DNA from: Membranipora membranacea
Taxonomy: Eukaryota > Bryozoa > Gymnolaemata > Cheilostomatida > Membraniporidae
Reading direction: 5' to 3'
Assembly: GCA_914767715.1 (NCBI GenBank)
Contig: OU612067.1
Coordinates: forward strand, 31,534,162 to 31,598,161
DNA: 64,000 bases
Part shown: in pieces, positions 36,018 to 48,307 of the stretch
Position numbering within the stretch: the stretch's first letter is position 1
How the letters are laid out: each line of letters starts with the position of its first letter
Notes under the pieces: generated by a model
Seen by the model: only the letters and a program-made list of their open reading frames with translations
Database searches by the model: none
Told to the model about the DNA's origin: nothing
Position numbers and translations under genes: made by a program

Positions 36018-39000
36018 TCAGCTCTTGGTTTCCGCCATCACTGCTCGGATAATCTTTGTTGCATAAGAGTCCTTCCTTGGCTCATCTGGAATTACTTTCT
36101 CCTTCACAGACTCGTAGTATTCGGCGTAATCATATTCTCTGAAGCCAAGTGCTTTGTTTTCAAGTAATCCTTAAATAAGATATAAATTGTTCTCTAAAGG
36201 TCAATTTGTAATGGTTAGCAGCAGAATGCTGACATGGTTTGAAATAGAAGGTAACACAACACCTGAATAACTTGGAAACATTATGTTCAATATTATAAGC
36301 AGAGACACATAATTATCAAAATATCTACCTTTATACAGATTCGTCCCATTTTTTAACAAGGCAAAACAACTCCTAGTTTCAGAGATAATAATAATATAAC
36401 AAGATAATAAGTCTGACATTTATTTAAGTGGAATTAGGATCCCAGACTTGGATGGACCTACCCTAGAAGAGTAAATTGGATACAGGAGGAAAATGTCGCC
36501 GTTTGGCACAGCCTTGGAATGGTTAAATTTGAGGCTTGCTAACATTTACCCTCTTACCAAACCTCAGCAATTAATTCACTACTCCAGGGAACATGATTAT
36601 AGGATGATGGGCACAAAAACAATGCTCATTTCATAAAATGATGTAAGGACTGAGTATTCTGACATGTATGACTGCATTTTACTTACCGACATTGATAGCT
36701 TTCTCAATGGCTACTAATAGTTTCTTATATTGCTTCATACATATCTCTACAAAAAACAGAACATAACATACAAAAAACAGTCCTCACATACTTAAGCTAT
36801 GCAGACCCTACTTAACCACGCATTCTGCTAAACAATTTTATTTTCAATTTATTCACTGTTATCTCATTTATGGTATCCATATATATTACAACTTATGTGC
36901 ATAAATTAACACAAACCCTATTTTCACTCAGCAAAAAAGAGCCTTGAGAATTGTGGCCAATGTTCAACATATACCTTTTTATTTGTCACCTACTAATGAC
37001 CTATGTACATCACTTAAAATTTTACCCCTTCCAATACTGAGCAATTATTTTACTTGCATTACGGGATTTAAGGCTCTGAATAATTTATCACCTCCATACA
37101 TCTCTGATTTTTTTGTTACCACACCGATTTCCAAGAAGAGATACACATTTACTTAAACCTCCATTAGACAACTTAAACCACAAAATAGCAACAAACTTTA
37201 ATATTTTACCCTCTTCATTGAGAAGCACTCTTACTTTGAATATGTTTAAGAAAAGGCTAATGCAACATTTTTTCAGTTTATTGGCATAGTCTTATTTTTT
37301 GTTGAATCTTTGTTTGTATCATTTTTCTTTTTTGCCATTTATGTCACATCATGAAAAACATTTTAAATAATGAATTGTTGCTGACAATAAAAGTATATAT
37401 ATATATATATTTGAAAAGTTTCCACTGTCAATGATATGTATGTCAGAAACAACAAGAGAAATTAAAAACAATTTCAAATCATGTCTAAGAACATGATCTT
37501 GTCCAAACATTGGAAATTCCGATCAATACAGAACACAATACTAGAATACAAGATACATTCTCAGATTAACTTTTAAACAGTCATCGTAACTTACGAGTCT
37601 TTTGTACATCAAATGTGTACTCTTCACTGGGGGCCATAAATTGTTTCAGCAACTTCACATTCTGAAAGTACAATAACAAATAAATATATAAGGAAAATGA
37701 AACCATACAATAATTTTGTATATTTATTGAGATATATGAAATGTAGTCACTTGTGTGCCTTTGCAAAAGAAAGTATTGTAGGAGGTTGTGAAAGAGACAG
37801 GCAAGCTATTTCAACTCAGCTTCATAAAATAAGGAGTGTAACGATCAGGGCACGATCATTCAACCATCAGATTTTCCAGCCTCGCCGTGTTCAGGATTGA
37901 GAAACAAAAGGTCAATCTATTCTATTCTATAAGGTGTACACACACATGACATTACCATACCTGATGTTCGAGTACTAGATGGTCATCTCTACATATAGGA
38001 CAAGGATTACCTGTGGTTATCACACCTCCTCTCTACAAAATTGTCATCAAAACACTTATATAAATTATATAAAATGTTTTGTCCAACTGAAGTTTTTTGG
38101 AATCATGCAGCTAAGTACAGTAGTAGTAGTAGCTAAGTACAGCTATAGTACAGCTAAGAAGCAGGAGAGTAGAGCATAGCGGTGATACGGCAGTCTGTCA
38201 CAATACTCTCAATAGGTCAAAATACATACTATTAAAGATGTATACAACCACAAAAGTTATATTTTGATATTTTATGCATAATGATGTACTCCTTCTAAAT
38301 TTGGATGTTATAAATAAATGTTAAATTTGAAAATTTTAATTATTTCAATTGCAAATTCTCTTCCACCATTTTGTTTCAGTAACACAAATACCCGTACTCT
38401 CTAAATACATATATTATTGGAAAAAAATGATGTATAAAAGATTTTTTTCTAGAATCGAAGCAGTATCTTTTGTTGTGTTAATATTAATATATAAACAGTT
38501 ACAGTTTCACTTACAAAATCATCTTCAAGAACAATATTATTGCTTTCAATAACAAAAATTAAGCATTTTCTTTGAGATTATAATAGCTTCTCAACTTAGG
38601 TTGGTTGGTTTATTTTGTCACAAACATTAGGTATGCTGCGAGATTGAGTGTTTATACTGTTACATGAGTAGGGAATACCAAAAAGAAACATAAAAAAAAT
38701 GAGTAAAGTAAAGTCTGACTTCTAGTGGATTAAAAAATATCTTGCAATATCAAAATCAAGTGTCTGAGGAATGAGTCTTTACCCCAGGCAGTTCTGTATT
38801 TATGGCTGCGATATCTGCCTGAGGGGAGTTTCTCAAGAAAATTGTTTAAAAAATGTTCGTCATCATGTATTATCTGCAGGGCCAGGTTCTTCGTACGTTT
38901 TGATATGACTGAATCTAGGTCCCCAATATCAAGACCTAGTCTGTCGCCTTGCTTAAAAAACTTTCTCAGAGCTTTCTTGTCTCGTGAATAAATACTAGTG

Positions 39001-42000
39001 AACAAAATAGGTAGGCAGTAGGTTAGAATGGATACAATAAAACTTTGAAATAACATGCAGGCTAAAGGCTTTGTACTCTGATAATTAAAGGTTCTGATGA
39101 CAAACATTCTCTGATTTGCTTTGGATACAACATTATTGACATGATCTTCGAAACGTAATTTGTTATCAAAGAGAACTCCCAAATATTTATCATTGTCACA
39201 AAAATCTATTTTTACACCATTTAATTCGAGAGTAGGACTGTCAGGTTTATCTCTCTTAGTGGAGAAAAGCATCTCTTGGGTTTTAGAAGGATTAAGTAAA
39301 AAGTCCAGTTCTTTGCATAGACCAGAGATTCTATTGATCTCATTAAAATAATTAGACAAGTCATTATTATCAGAGATGCAAACAACAATACAAGTGTGAT
39401 CAGCATATTTTAAAATAGTTATATTGCTCTGTTCTGACCTAATCCTCTTTGTATACACTGAGAATAATAGAGGACTGAGGACAGAACCCTGGGGTGTTCC
39501 TGTGTTGGTGGTGATTGATGTTGAGAGAATATTGTTTACTATTGTTCTTTGTGTTCTGCCTGTCAGGAAACTCGACACCCAGTTTGTAACTCTGGAGTCT
39601 AGATGTTGCAGTTCTGTGAGGAGATTACTGACACTGATGGTGTTAAATGCAGACGAGAAGTCGAGAAATAGGCATCTTGCATAGTTGGCAGCTTGAAGGT
39701 CTATGTAACTAGTTATTGTGGTAATAAGGCATAATACTGCATCCTGGGTTGATCTTTTAGCTCGGTAGGCAAATTGGTGATTGTCGAGAGGAGTGTTTTT
39801 AACTATATAGCTTTTCAGCAGACGTTCCATTGTTTTACATAAGCAGCTTGTCAGGGCTTTTGGTCGGAAGTGTTTAAGTTGATTTGGCTTGTCAGTTTTT
39901 GGCAGTGGTTTGATGATGGCCGATTTCCATATATTAGGAGTTGTTTGAGAGTCTAGAGAGAAGTTGAATATATCCGTAATTACAGGCGCTAGTTGGTCAG
40001 CACAGAGTTTTAATGCTCTTGGTATCAGACCATCAGGTCCAGCACCTTTCTAGAGTTGAGGCGTTTGAGTTGTATCAGAACTGATTTTTCATCTATTATG
40101 CAGGGAGGAGCAGTTAATTCAGTTTATTGCAGCCATGGGATGGAGGGGCTACTGACCGCCCTGTGGTGCAGATCCAAAGCTTATACCTTGGATTTTTATT
40201 GTAGAGTATGTTGCCTACTGGTGAAGGTTAATTGCATCTTGATACATAATTAGTGGTGCCAGTGTTTTCTTCTACTTTAATTCATAACATTAGTTTGAAA
40301 AGTTTCGTACTGAGCGGTTTTTTAAACTAGAGTGAATATGATATGCAGTTTACGAGCATCTAACATCACTATTAATAGTCAAAGGTTACTGGGACTAAGT
40401 TAAATTAACATCACTTGATCTTTCGATTTTCTGTAGTATGGGATGGTTTTGAGCATAAATCATCGTATCATATCGTCATAAACTGATCTTAACTTACCAC
40501 ACATGTTTGGCGGGTTCTCTTTGGCGGTCTCTCAAACTTGTGGTTAGCTTTGAAGTGATGCCAGATAGGTAGATCACCATATGTCTCAGCGTAAGCATCA
40601 CTCTCCATATAACGAATACTTGTATCCACATCTACTGGTCTGTATGGTGCTGCAGTGCAGGGAACATATCAGGTGATTAGAGTATAACTTGTTTCTGAGG
40701 AAGTTCTAGTTCTCAGATTAGAAACCACGTTGCTATGTTCAAATGTTCTGTTGCAGTGCAATCAAACCTCATGAATTTTGATGACTGTCTATTTCTGTCA
40801 GCCTTTGGTGGAACTCCATGCTTATACAGGATTTCTCTTCCTAAGCTGAGCACTCAACTGTATCAAAAACTGCCTTAAACTACCAACATAAGGGTACATA
40901 TTGTGTGACATGCTTGCCTAGCCACATCAAACTCTTGTGACATAAAAAAAGATATATAAGTTTCCCCAGGCCTACAACAACCTCTAAATAACTAAAATCA
41001 ACCTTGGAGCGTAGAACTTACAGCCTTTACGGAAGTCGAGCTGTCTGTTATGGGCCGGTCCATCATCCTTTTCTGCATCCTCTTCACCTTCAGCTTCCTC
41101 ACTTACTACCTCAGAGCAGTACTGTCTCTTCTTACAAGAATATAATATATATATATATATATATATCTATCCGAATTCAAAGCTCACAGTTTTTTGAGTT
41201 TCAAACCAATATTTGAATATACATTGCCTGTTGCCATGATTACAGCAAGGCCAAATCATGAAGCAGTGAAAGTACATAGGCCTATAAAAAATAATCATGG
41301 AGTATAAGTTTTAGCAGCCTACACTATGGTATGCTGTTTGTAAACCTCAGGCAAGGACAGCACCACAAGTCTACTCTAAAACCTGGGACTTTGGCAATGT
41401 TTGACTGGCCCCCTTGAGTTTTTGTTGTTTTGTTGTTTGAAGGTAATTCATAGTTAAGAAGACACACCCAACTTTCATGGTCTCTGGAGTCAACAGTAAT
41501 TTTGACAGCACTTCCCTGAGTATTCTATTTGAAAGAATACCCCCTAAGCTGCTCATACATACCTCATTTGATGGATTTAGTCACCTGTAGCTCTTTCAAC
41601 AAACAATTTCAATTCAAAAATATTTTACAATCATGCGCAGAGGCGGATATTTAATAAATTATAAATACTTTTCGGGAGGTAGGATTTTTACCAATAAACA
41701 AGCTCTGAGGCTTTGTGCTCCCATTATTGTCAGGATTTCTGTTTGGTACCAATTGGATTACAAGATGCTTCTTTGGTTTACACATTGGACTGGTTGTATT
41801 TCCTTAAAATATATAGTACGGACACATCATGAAAAACCCGAAAGTGTTTATAAGCTTGGGCCTTTTTTAAAAAATATCTGCGTCTGCGCATGATTGTTGG
41901 CTGAAAGAGCTACAGGTGACTAAGTCCATCAAATGAGGTAGTTATGAGCAGCTTAGGAGGTAGTATTTCTAACGGGGATTGGAATGAACGCCGCCTGGAA

Positions 42001-43880
42001 CGAACGTTGACGGGATTGAACGTAGCTGGAATGAACGCCGACTGGAATGAATCTTGAAATTCCCGGAACCAACGTCGAACTTCCTGGATTGAACGTCGAC
42101 TACATTATTTTGTATATGGAATCAAGGGGAATGCAACTCCCCACATTAATTGTGTAAATTAATGATGGTCATTCACAAAGGTGCTTCAGCTGTTTATGAT
42201 GATGGATACCAAATTTCTGATGACTGGATGGAAACAAGTATGTAATTGAGTTCCACAGAATTGTACTATTCAGTGAGTGGTGCAAAAACAGAAATGGTAA
42301 TGAAATACTGCAAGAGAGAAGAAGTCCCGACAGGGCCATGCACTACCAAGAGATAAAGTTTACCATGTTCTCCCGGAGTACACAACACCATCAGTTTTTT
42401 ATCTGCAGTGAAATATGTACAACTAGTGAATCATAGTTTACTTTTATTTATGAACAACCATTTTTGTACTGGTAATAATTGTAACAAATGAGAGGGAGTT
42501 CATTGTTGTTTTCTGCATGCTGTCCACCAGTCGTCATTTATTAAACTGGCTAACTCGTATCATCGTTGAAGTATAGTCATCACATCTGTCATAGCACGTT
42601 GATCGCATGATATACCATTGATTCTATATCTCTGATTGATAGAGAGCGAAATAATTCACTGAGCATGAGTACCATCAAGTGTCATCAACGAAGGGCGGGT
42701 ACATGTCAAAATAGCTCACTCATACTCAATTGACTCGTACTATCAGATTTACACATGGCAAGAGTGTAGTCTCGATATCAGTGTTGAAGGCAAGGGTAAC
42801 GCAACCTAATCATTTCATTTTTCTGATCACGTTATAGATATCATAGCTTAGCCATCTCAGCGGCTCAATTAATATTTTGTGGCCACTGAGATATTGCTAG
42901 TGTATAAAAAATCAGGTGTATTTGTATTGGAGGACATGTCAGCGAGTACTCTTTCAGCAGTCTACTCGGATGTTGGTGTCTTTATCTCTTGGTAGTGCAT
43001 GGCCCTGTCAGGACTTCTTTCTCTTGCAGTATTTGATTACCATTTCTGTTTTTGCACCACCCACTGAATAGTACAATTCTGTGGAACTCCGTTACATACT
43101 TGATTCCATCCAGCCATCAGAAATTTGGTAACCATCATCATAAACAGCTGAAGCACCTTTGTGAATGATCATCATTAATTTACACAATTATTTTGGGGAG
43201 TTGCATTCCTCTTAATTCCATATACAAACTAATGTAGTCGACGTTCAATCCGGGAAGTTCAACGTTGGTTCCGGGAATTTCGAGATTCATTCCGGTCGAC
43301 GTTCATTCCCCTCGATGTTCGTTCCAGGCAACGTTCATTCCAAAATTCTTTCTAACAGAATACTCAGCGAAGTGCAGTCCATATTTCTGTTGACTCCAGA
43401 GACCATGAAAGTTGGGCGTGTCTTCTCAACTATGAATTACCTTCAAACAACAAAATCTCAAGGGGGCAGTCAAACATTGCCAAGCCAAAAGTCTCAGGTT
43501 TTGGAGTAGACCTGTGAGTGTGGACAGGACTCACAGTGACAGTCACTCGTGTTTTGAATCACGCACACAGTGAGTGAGCATGGCCTTGAGGAATGAAAAC
43601 TAGAATTGCATAACTATGCATCTTTACTCACCTGTGAGATGGACTTAAGATGATTACTTTGGGTTGTACAACAGCAACAACCTTTATACTGACATCTTTG
43701 CTGATCTGAGGAGATTTGTGTCGAAATTGAAAGTGTATGCATTTGTTTGGTAAACATGTTTGGGATTAATTGGCTAATCAATACTACTTGGCTCTCATAG
43801 TGTAATTTATTCTGCAGTGAAGAAGTTGTTGAAGATATTGTCAGTCTGTTCAGACATCTGGTGGCCAGTTTGAGAGCCAT
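36018..43880 (-). CDS. MRPS18B: Mitochondrial small-subunit ribosomal protein S18b (mS40), 7 exons
   Basis: Structural protein of the mitoribosome small subunit. Exons, 5' to 3': 43880-43632, 41130-41022, 40649-40498, 38032-37961, 37661-37595, 36746-36687, 36169-36018. All phases agree, giving 861 nt and 286 aa. The start MALKLATRCLNRL is basic and amphipathic, as expected for a mitochondrial presequence; I chose this methionine over an upstream in-frame one for that reason. Family signatures follow in order: YMESDAYAETYGDLPIW, a PPKRTRQTC segment, GNPCPICRDDH (CPIC at 181-184), NVKLLKQF, ICMKQYKKL and GLLENKALG, matching the S18b rather than the S18a or S18c paralogue. The stretch at about residues 84-118 is acidic and poorly conserved. 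Introns 1, 3 and 5 carry a foldback element, a LINE RT and a LINE fragment. Confidence 0.94.
36932..37412 (+). mobile_element. LINE 3' fragment in MRPS18B intron 5
   Basis: The plus-strand frame reads KKRALRIVANVQHIPFYLSP, then PLPILSNYFT, and is frame-broken near 37135. The next frame continues with LPSSLRSTLTLNMFKKRLM, the usual end of such LINE proteins. The element ends in (TA)n after ACAATAAAAG. It is antisense to MRPS18B and is a paralogue of the 1510-1965 fragment. Confidence 0.75.
38730..40049 (-). pseudogene. CR1/L2-type LINE reverse transcriptase, inactive, in MRPS18B intron 3
   Basis: A long minus-strand frame is preceded immediately by TAG and enters with a GAGPDGLIPRALK-like segment (the usual GPDG entry of non-LTR RTs). 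It continues through FLDFSSAFNTI (motif A, first catalytic Asp present), GTPQGSVLSPLLF (motif B) and LKYADHTCIV, where motif C YADD has become YADH. It then has NPSKTQEML, LRFEDHVNNVVSKANQRM and a C-terminal YRTAWG segment. The loss of the second motif-C aspartate should abolish polymerase activity. The endonuclease domain is not seen. The copy lies in the same orientation as MRPS18B, inside its intron, and is otherwise intact over 1.3 kb, so it is fairly recent. Confidence 0.85.
41145..41166. repeat. (TA)n microsatellite
   Basis: About eleven TA units lie just upstream, in the sense of the minus-strand gene, of the MRPS18B exon 2 acceptor. Confidence 0.85.
41364..43516. mobile_element. 2.15-kb foldback transposon in MRPS18B intron 1
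   Basis: The two ends are long inverted copies. The left begins CACAAGTCTACTCTAAAACC and the right, on the complement, CACAGGTCTACTCCAAAACC. The arms match inward through a segment with CAACAGTAATTTTGAC-type sequence, a block of repeated GAACG words, ATCTCTTGGTAGTGCATGG, and so on, for about 530-560 bp each once a second foldback in the left arm (41541-41959) is removed. About 620 bp of unmatched sequence lies between the arms. No transposase frame is visible. The superfamily is not assignable. Confidence 0.85.
41541..41959. mobile_element. Second foldback element nested in the left arm
   Basis: The left end is CCCCTAAGCTGCTCATACAT and the right end, on the complement, reads CCTAAGCTGCTCATAACTAC. 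The arms continue through TTTGATGGA(C/T)TTAGTCACC and GTAGCTCTTTCA and, further in, a TGCGCAGA(C/G)GC(A/G)GATA word. Sequence homologous to the other arm of the outer element flanks both sides, so this insertion is younger than the outer element. An internal 86-codon frame (41633-41893) is unassigned. Confidence 0.8.
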
Positions 43881-45488
43881 ATTGAGGCTAAAACTATTAC
43901 CTTTATTGAATGAAAAAAAAATTATTAGTTTCTGCAAGCTTGTTTTTTAAGCAATGCTGTATCCTGTGTGTTGGAGTTTGCGCAGAAATCAGTTGAAGGG
44001 ATTCTCACCTATAAATGAAAATGGGAGGACAACTCTATTGCCTTTATTTCCCACCATAGACAAAACTATCTATTGAACCCACCCTTCCTGATAGAACCAA
44101 GGGGTAACAGGTGTTACTGTTAGTCCTTGATAGAACTAAGTGGCTTATTACATATGCATACGTTGATAGTTTGAATGGATAAATGTTGAGGTAAGTTGTT
44201 TGTATGCATTATTTTGTTAAACCCTGCATAGTATCTATCAATCCCATTTATTAACTAGACTCATCTTACTTCAGACCAATTGATACGATCCTAGACTGAT
44301 ATGTTTTTATTCAAGTCGTTTTTCTACATCATTGTTAACGTAGCCTTGGCTACTTTTTTGTTAGTAGCCGCGTGACAAGGCTAATGTTAATGTATGTGAG
44401 GCTAACAAGTTATTTTTAATTTATTTTAATTATGAACTCTTAGAAAACCTCAATAAAGATTAAATAACCAGATCTCTTTTCTGAATAAAATGCAACAAAC
44501 CCATGATCATATTAAAATATACATGCCACAAGTTTGTATCTGTGTTGTTGTCGATTTCGTAGTCGGGGTTAAAGTGAATGTATTCTGGGCCAGCGTTTGG
44601 GCCCATGGGAAATGTCTAGAGCGATATTTCAATTGATACCATCCAACAATGTAGGCACATATATATTAAATTATTACTGACATCGAGCTGCCCACAGACA
44701 ACTTAGTTTAGCTGTACAGCATTGTAAAATATTGATCAGATTTGATATACAGTTCATGCTTTTCAATTATTTCAGCTCAACTACAAGATAACTAAGATTT
44801 TGGAGCATCTAAATCTACCAAGCATCATAATGACATGATTGATAAATCTGGTATTGTCATCTAATCACAGATGATAAGTGATATGTGAATCTTAAATTTA
44901 TCAAAAACTTTGCACAAATTTTTACTTGCTGTGTAAGAATGGACTTCTCTAAACTCAAACTGTTCATCATGTATAACATAGCAATGCAGCACTGCAGTAA
45001 AAAACAGTCGATGAACTGCAAAGCATCAAAGCATCGACACCGTCTCTGCTGTTGCGCAAAGAAACACCAGGGGTGTAACCAAAGGGGTTACATCCGCATT
45101 CGATAAAATTTATTTAATGCTTAACTTGATAAAACAATACAAATAGATTTTTGAATTACTGGGGAATAATTAACTTTCAGGGAGAATTTACACGTGAGAC
45201 TACATAAGGAATACGCTACAACTAATATTGCAGCCAATGCACTATCAATAATTATTTAATTCAGGGGGCCCAAATATTGTGGACCCTGGCCCTGGCCTGG
45301 AATGATTGATAGCCCGATAGCTGTCATGTGAAATGTGCCTGCAGTGTGCTCACAGGTAGGTGACAGGTAGGTGACAGGTAGCCATCAGTCTGCATGTGGT
45401 AACTGGAGTGAATGGTGGTCAGAGTTTTACTTGTGAGGTACTGCTGTTAGAAAATATTACATTTGTTGCTTAGCTCAGACAAAAAATC
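43881..45488. promoter_or_regulatory. Divergent intergenic region between MRPS18B and nanos
   Basis: The region holds 1.6 kb between start codons of opposite orientation. There is an 11-bp word (GTGACAGGTAG type) repeated three times near 45356-45383, and a small dyad near 44340-44390. I see no coding exon and no confident TATA box. Confidence 0.4.
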
Positions 45489-48113
45489 ATGGATCACAAT
45501 ATGGTGAGTTCTTTTTCTAGCATTTTCATCAATGTGTGTAGCAAGGTATAATTAATAAAATTGTGCATTCAGAGCTTGCTGTTTTGGTTTGATGGAAAAT
45601 CAGAGTTTGTGTTTCATGCATAACTATATTTACATGGTGAAATAAGTAGCAACTGTTATTTTTTATCGTCGACAAATGCGGCACGAATTTAGAAGTTTTT
45701 AAGAATTAGAATACCTTAATCTTGATCTAATAAAAAAATACCTAGAGTAAGAAAATCCATTTCTAAATCTAACTTAGAAAAGTTTAGAAAATTATCAGAA
45801 TCCTTGAAAATCTCCAATCCTGCACCTAACTGGAGCAAAGGCAACTTCAGCCATTCCCTCAGTGACAACAGTATTTTATTTCACTTAGTGAATGTTTGAT
45901 TTTGATCAAATTTGATAGTGTGAGTTACAAATCATTTTTAGTGCAGCAAAAAGCACATAAAATTTTCTAATGAATGTTTGACCAACAAAACCATGTTTAT
46001 TTTAGGATTTTGGGTATAACAGCAGACGTGCATCAGCTGCTCAGAGGGTGAGAAAACTCAAACCAAAGAACTCGATGATGTCATCAATCCAAGTTCAAGG
46101 ACAGAATTTGGAATTCCATCAATCAACAGGTTGGTGAATATTTGATAACAATTGATGATAGCTCGATATGACAGAATTATAAGTTTTCTCAGAATTATAA
46201 AGGAGGAATATAACCATAAAATATAAGAAACATAAGATTTTTCGATAATGAAAAACAATGAAAAGAACAAAATTTTCTGCTATCGACCATGAAACACATG
46301 ACAGATTGCTTTTCTATTTTTTTTATTGAGCGAATTGATGCGGGAAATATATAACCAAAATTTTAAAACAGGCATTGACAAGCTTTGCTGACGGTTCCAG
46401 AATATTTGGGTCAATGGTTGCAGTACAGGAGTAAACCAGACAACACAATCTCTCAAACTACATGCCAAGCCAGATGCTGTTCAAACTTAATCTAATGCTC
46501 TGTATTTTTTTTAATACAGGCATTCCGAGTAACGGTTTCTTTGAGAGCGCTGCCTGCTCAAGTTTCAGCTCGACTCAGACAAGCTTAACAAGTCTTTTTG
46601 GATCTCCCACCTCCAGTAGTAGCTCTAGCTTTGGATCCCCTCCGTCACCTTGGAGTGTCACCCAAAATAACGCCAGACATGGTCAAAATAACGGCAATAC
46701 TGGTGAGTCCACTAAATATTGGAAATTATTATTATTACATGTGCAGATAACCTACGCATGAATGATTGCACTAAGCTCAGTTTGAAATAGTGTCGGGCAG
46801 GTTTGCAAGTCCCCAGTATGCTACTTGTGATGTACATTGTCATTGTACAATTTATCATGCAAATACTTTATCAAAACTGACTTTTGGCTTTTAATGATGC
46901 AATATTAAAAATCCCATTGCTTGGCAAAATGACAAGGCTGGATTCACATGTTGTGACACCTCAACTTGGCATAAATTGTAACAAGAGTGTTAGTGTTACT
47001 GTTAAAAGTATTCTAACTATTGTTGTATTTATATTTTCTGTAGTTGGTATCATGTGCAATTTCTGCAAAGGTAATGGTGAGAGTAAATCGGTTTATACAA
47101 GTCATCGGCTGAGAGACGAGAGAGGGAACCTTGTGTGTCCTGTCCTCAGAGCGTATGTCTGTCCTCAGTGTGGGAGCACAGGTGAGAGATAATCTGTTTC
47201 AAAGTTTGAAATTTGTGTACTGCCTAATTCTAATATCCATCCTGTGGTAAATTGATAGCATCGAAAGTACAGCACATAAATGGAAAAATAAGTAAAAAGG
47301 AGTCTGAGCTGCATTAGTTGAAAAATCACATACAAAATTCAAAACAGGTACTTTGTCTTTTGGTTGTTCTACACTTGGATGGCCTGTATTTATCTATTTT
47401 CGCTCTACGAGCAGATTTTCTGTTCGTTTTTATTTTAATACGACAGTTTGCGGGGGTGATGATCTTTGTCAGCAAAGTACATGTTTGTCACACACCTTAG
47501 GTCCGAGTCTGCGAGGCGTAGTTCATCATGATTCCATAGTAAAACCTGAGAACGCCTGAGTAATGCTGGCCTCTCATTTATTAGCATGTAATCAGCTCAC
47601 CTTTACTTCTGTTATCATGTTCTGAGCCACTTAACCAATGTTTTGGCTGTGATTGGTGGGTTGGGTTGCCACCTCAATCCAGACTAAAATTACCATATGA
47701 TTTACTCGTCATCTTATTCTAAAAACGTATATGTGTATTTGTATTTATCAAGATGTAAACAAATATCAGAATAAAACAATCTCACACCAGGGAGGGTGGG
47801 ACCAAACCAAACGACCTTACAAAGCAGCTGAGTTATCTCTCACCGGGTGCAACTCCATAATCAGAGATTAACAAATTATTTAAATGATAGCGGTAGATAG
47901 TAAATTCAGAGTTTATAAATAACATACTCTCTAGGATAAGTGATAATTATTAATGTTTGATGCTGCCGCTGTCCCTCCTATCGTATTGTTCTCCTGACTG
48001 TAGGTGACACAGCACACACACTTAGCTACTGCCCGTGGGCTAAAGAAGACTCAGTGGCTAAAGCTATAAGACAGAGAAACGGGAGAAACTCAGCAGGTCA
48101 GAAGAAATTCTAA
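45489..48113 (+). CDS. Nanos-type RNA-binding zinc-finger protein, 5 exons
   Basis: Nanos proteins act with Pumilio and the CCR4-NOT deadenylase to repress mRNAs in germ cells and stem cells (family knowledge). Exons: 45489-45503, 46006-46129, 46520-46702, 47044-47181, 48004-48113. Phases agree, giving 570 nt and 189 aa. The C-terminal domain has two perfect CCHC fingers: C112-x2-C115-x12-H128-x10-C139 and C147-x2-C150-x7-H158-x4-C163, with the diagnostic [16 protein letters not shown] and HTLSYCP. The second finger is split by an intron after GSTG. Residues 47-107 are serine-rich and low-complexity. I see no clear N-terminal NOT1-interacting motif. The first exon codes only MDHNM, so that start rests on splice fit. 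Poly(A) hexamers lie at 48228 and 48302. Confidence 0.93.
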
Positions 48114-48227
48114 TCTAGCATCACCCTACTGTTATAATATATTACTTTAGATAACTGATGAATCCTAAATCGGGTCGAGCTCAAATGGCCTGAACTCAAT
48201 GAAAAGAGTTTCAAACTAATTTCAAAC

Positions 48228-48307
48228 AATAAATTTGTCCCTGCGACAAACAACATACAATTTCCTACTTAATTATGCTTTGTACAATGTTGGTTTTACC
48301 AAATAAA
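48228..48307 (+). terminator. Poly(A) signals of nanos
   Basis: AATAAA occurs at 48228-48233 and 48302-48307, 115 and 189 nt after the nanos stop codon. Nanos and PHAF1 converge here. Confidence 0.5.

Noticed and set aside
39160-39684. Plus-strand frames opposite the LINE reverse transcriptase
   Set aside because: Antisense shadows of the RT coding frame.
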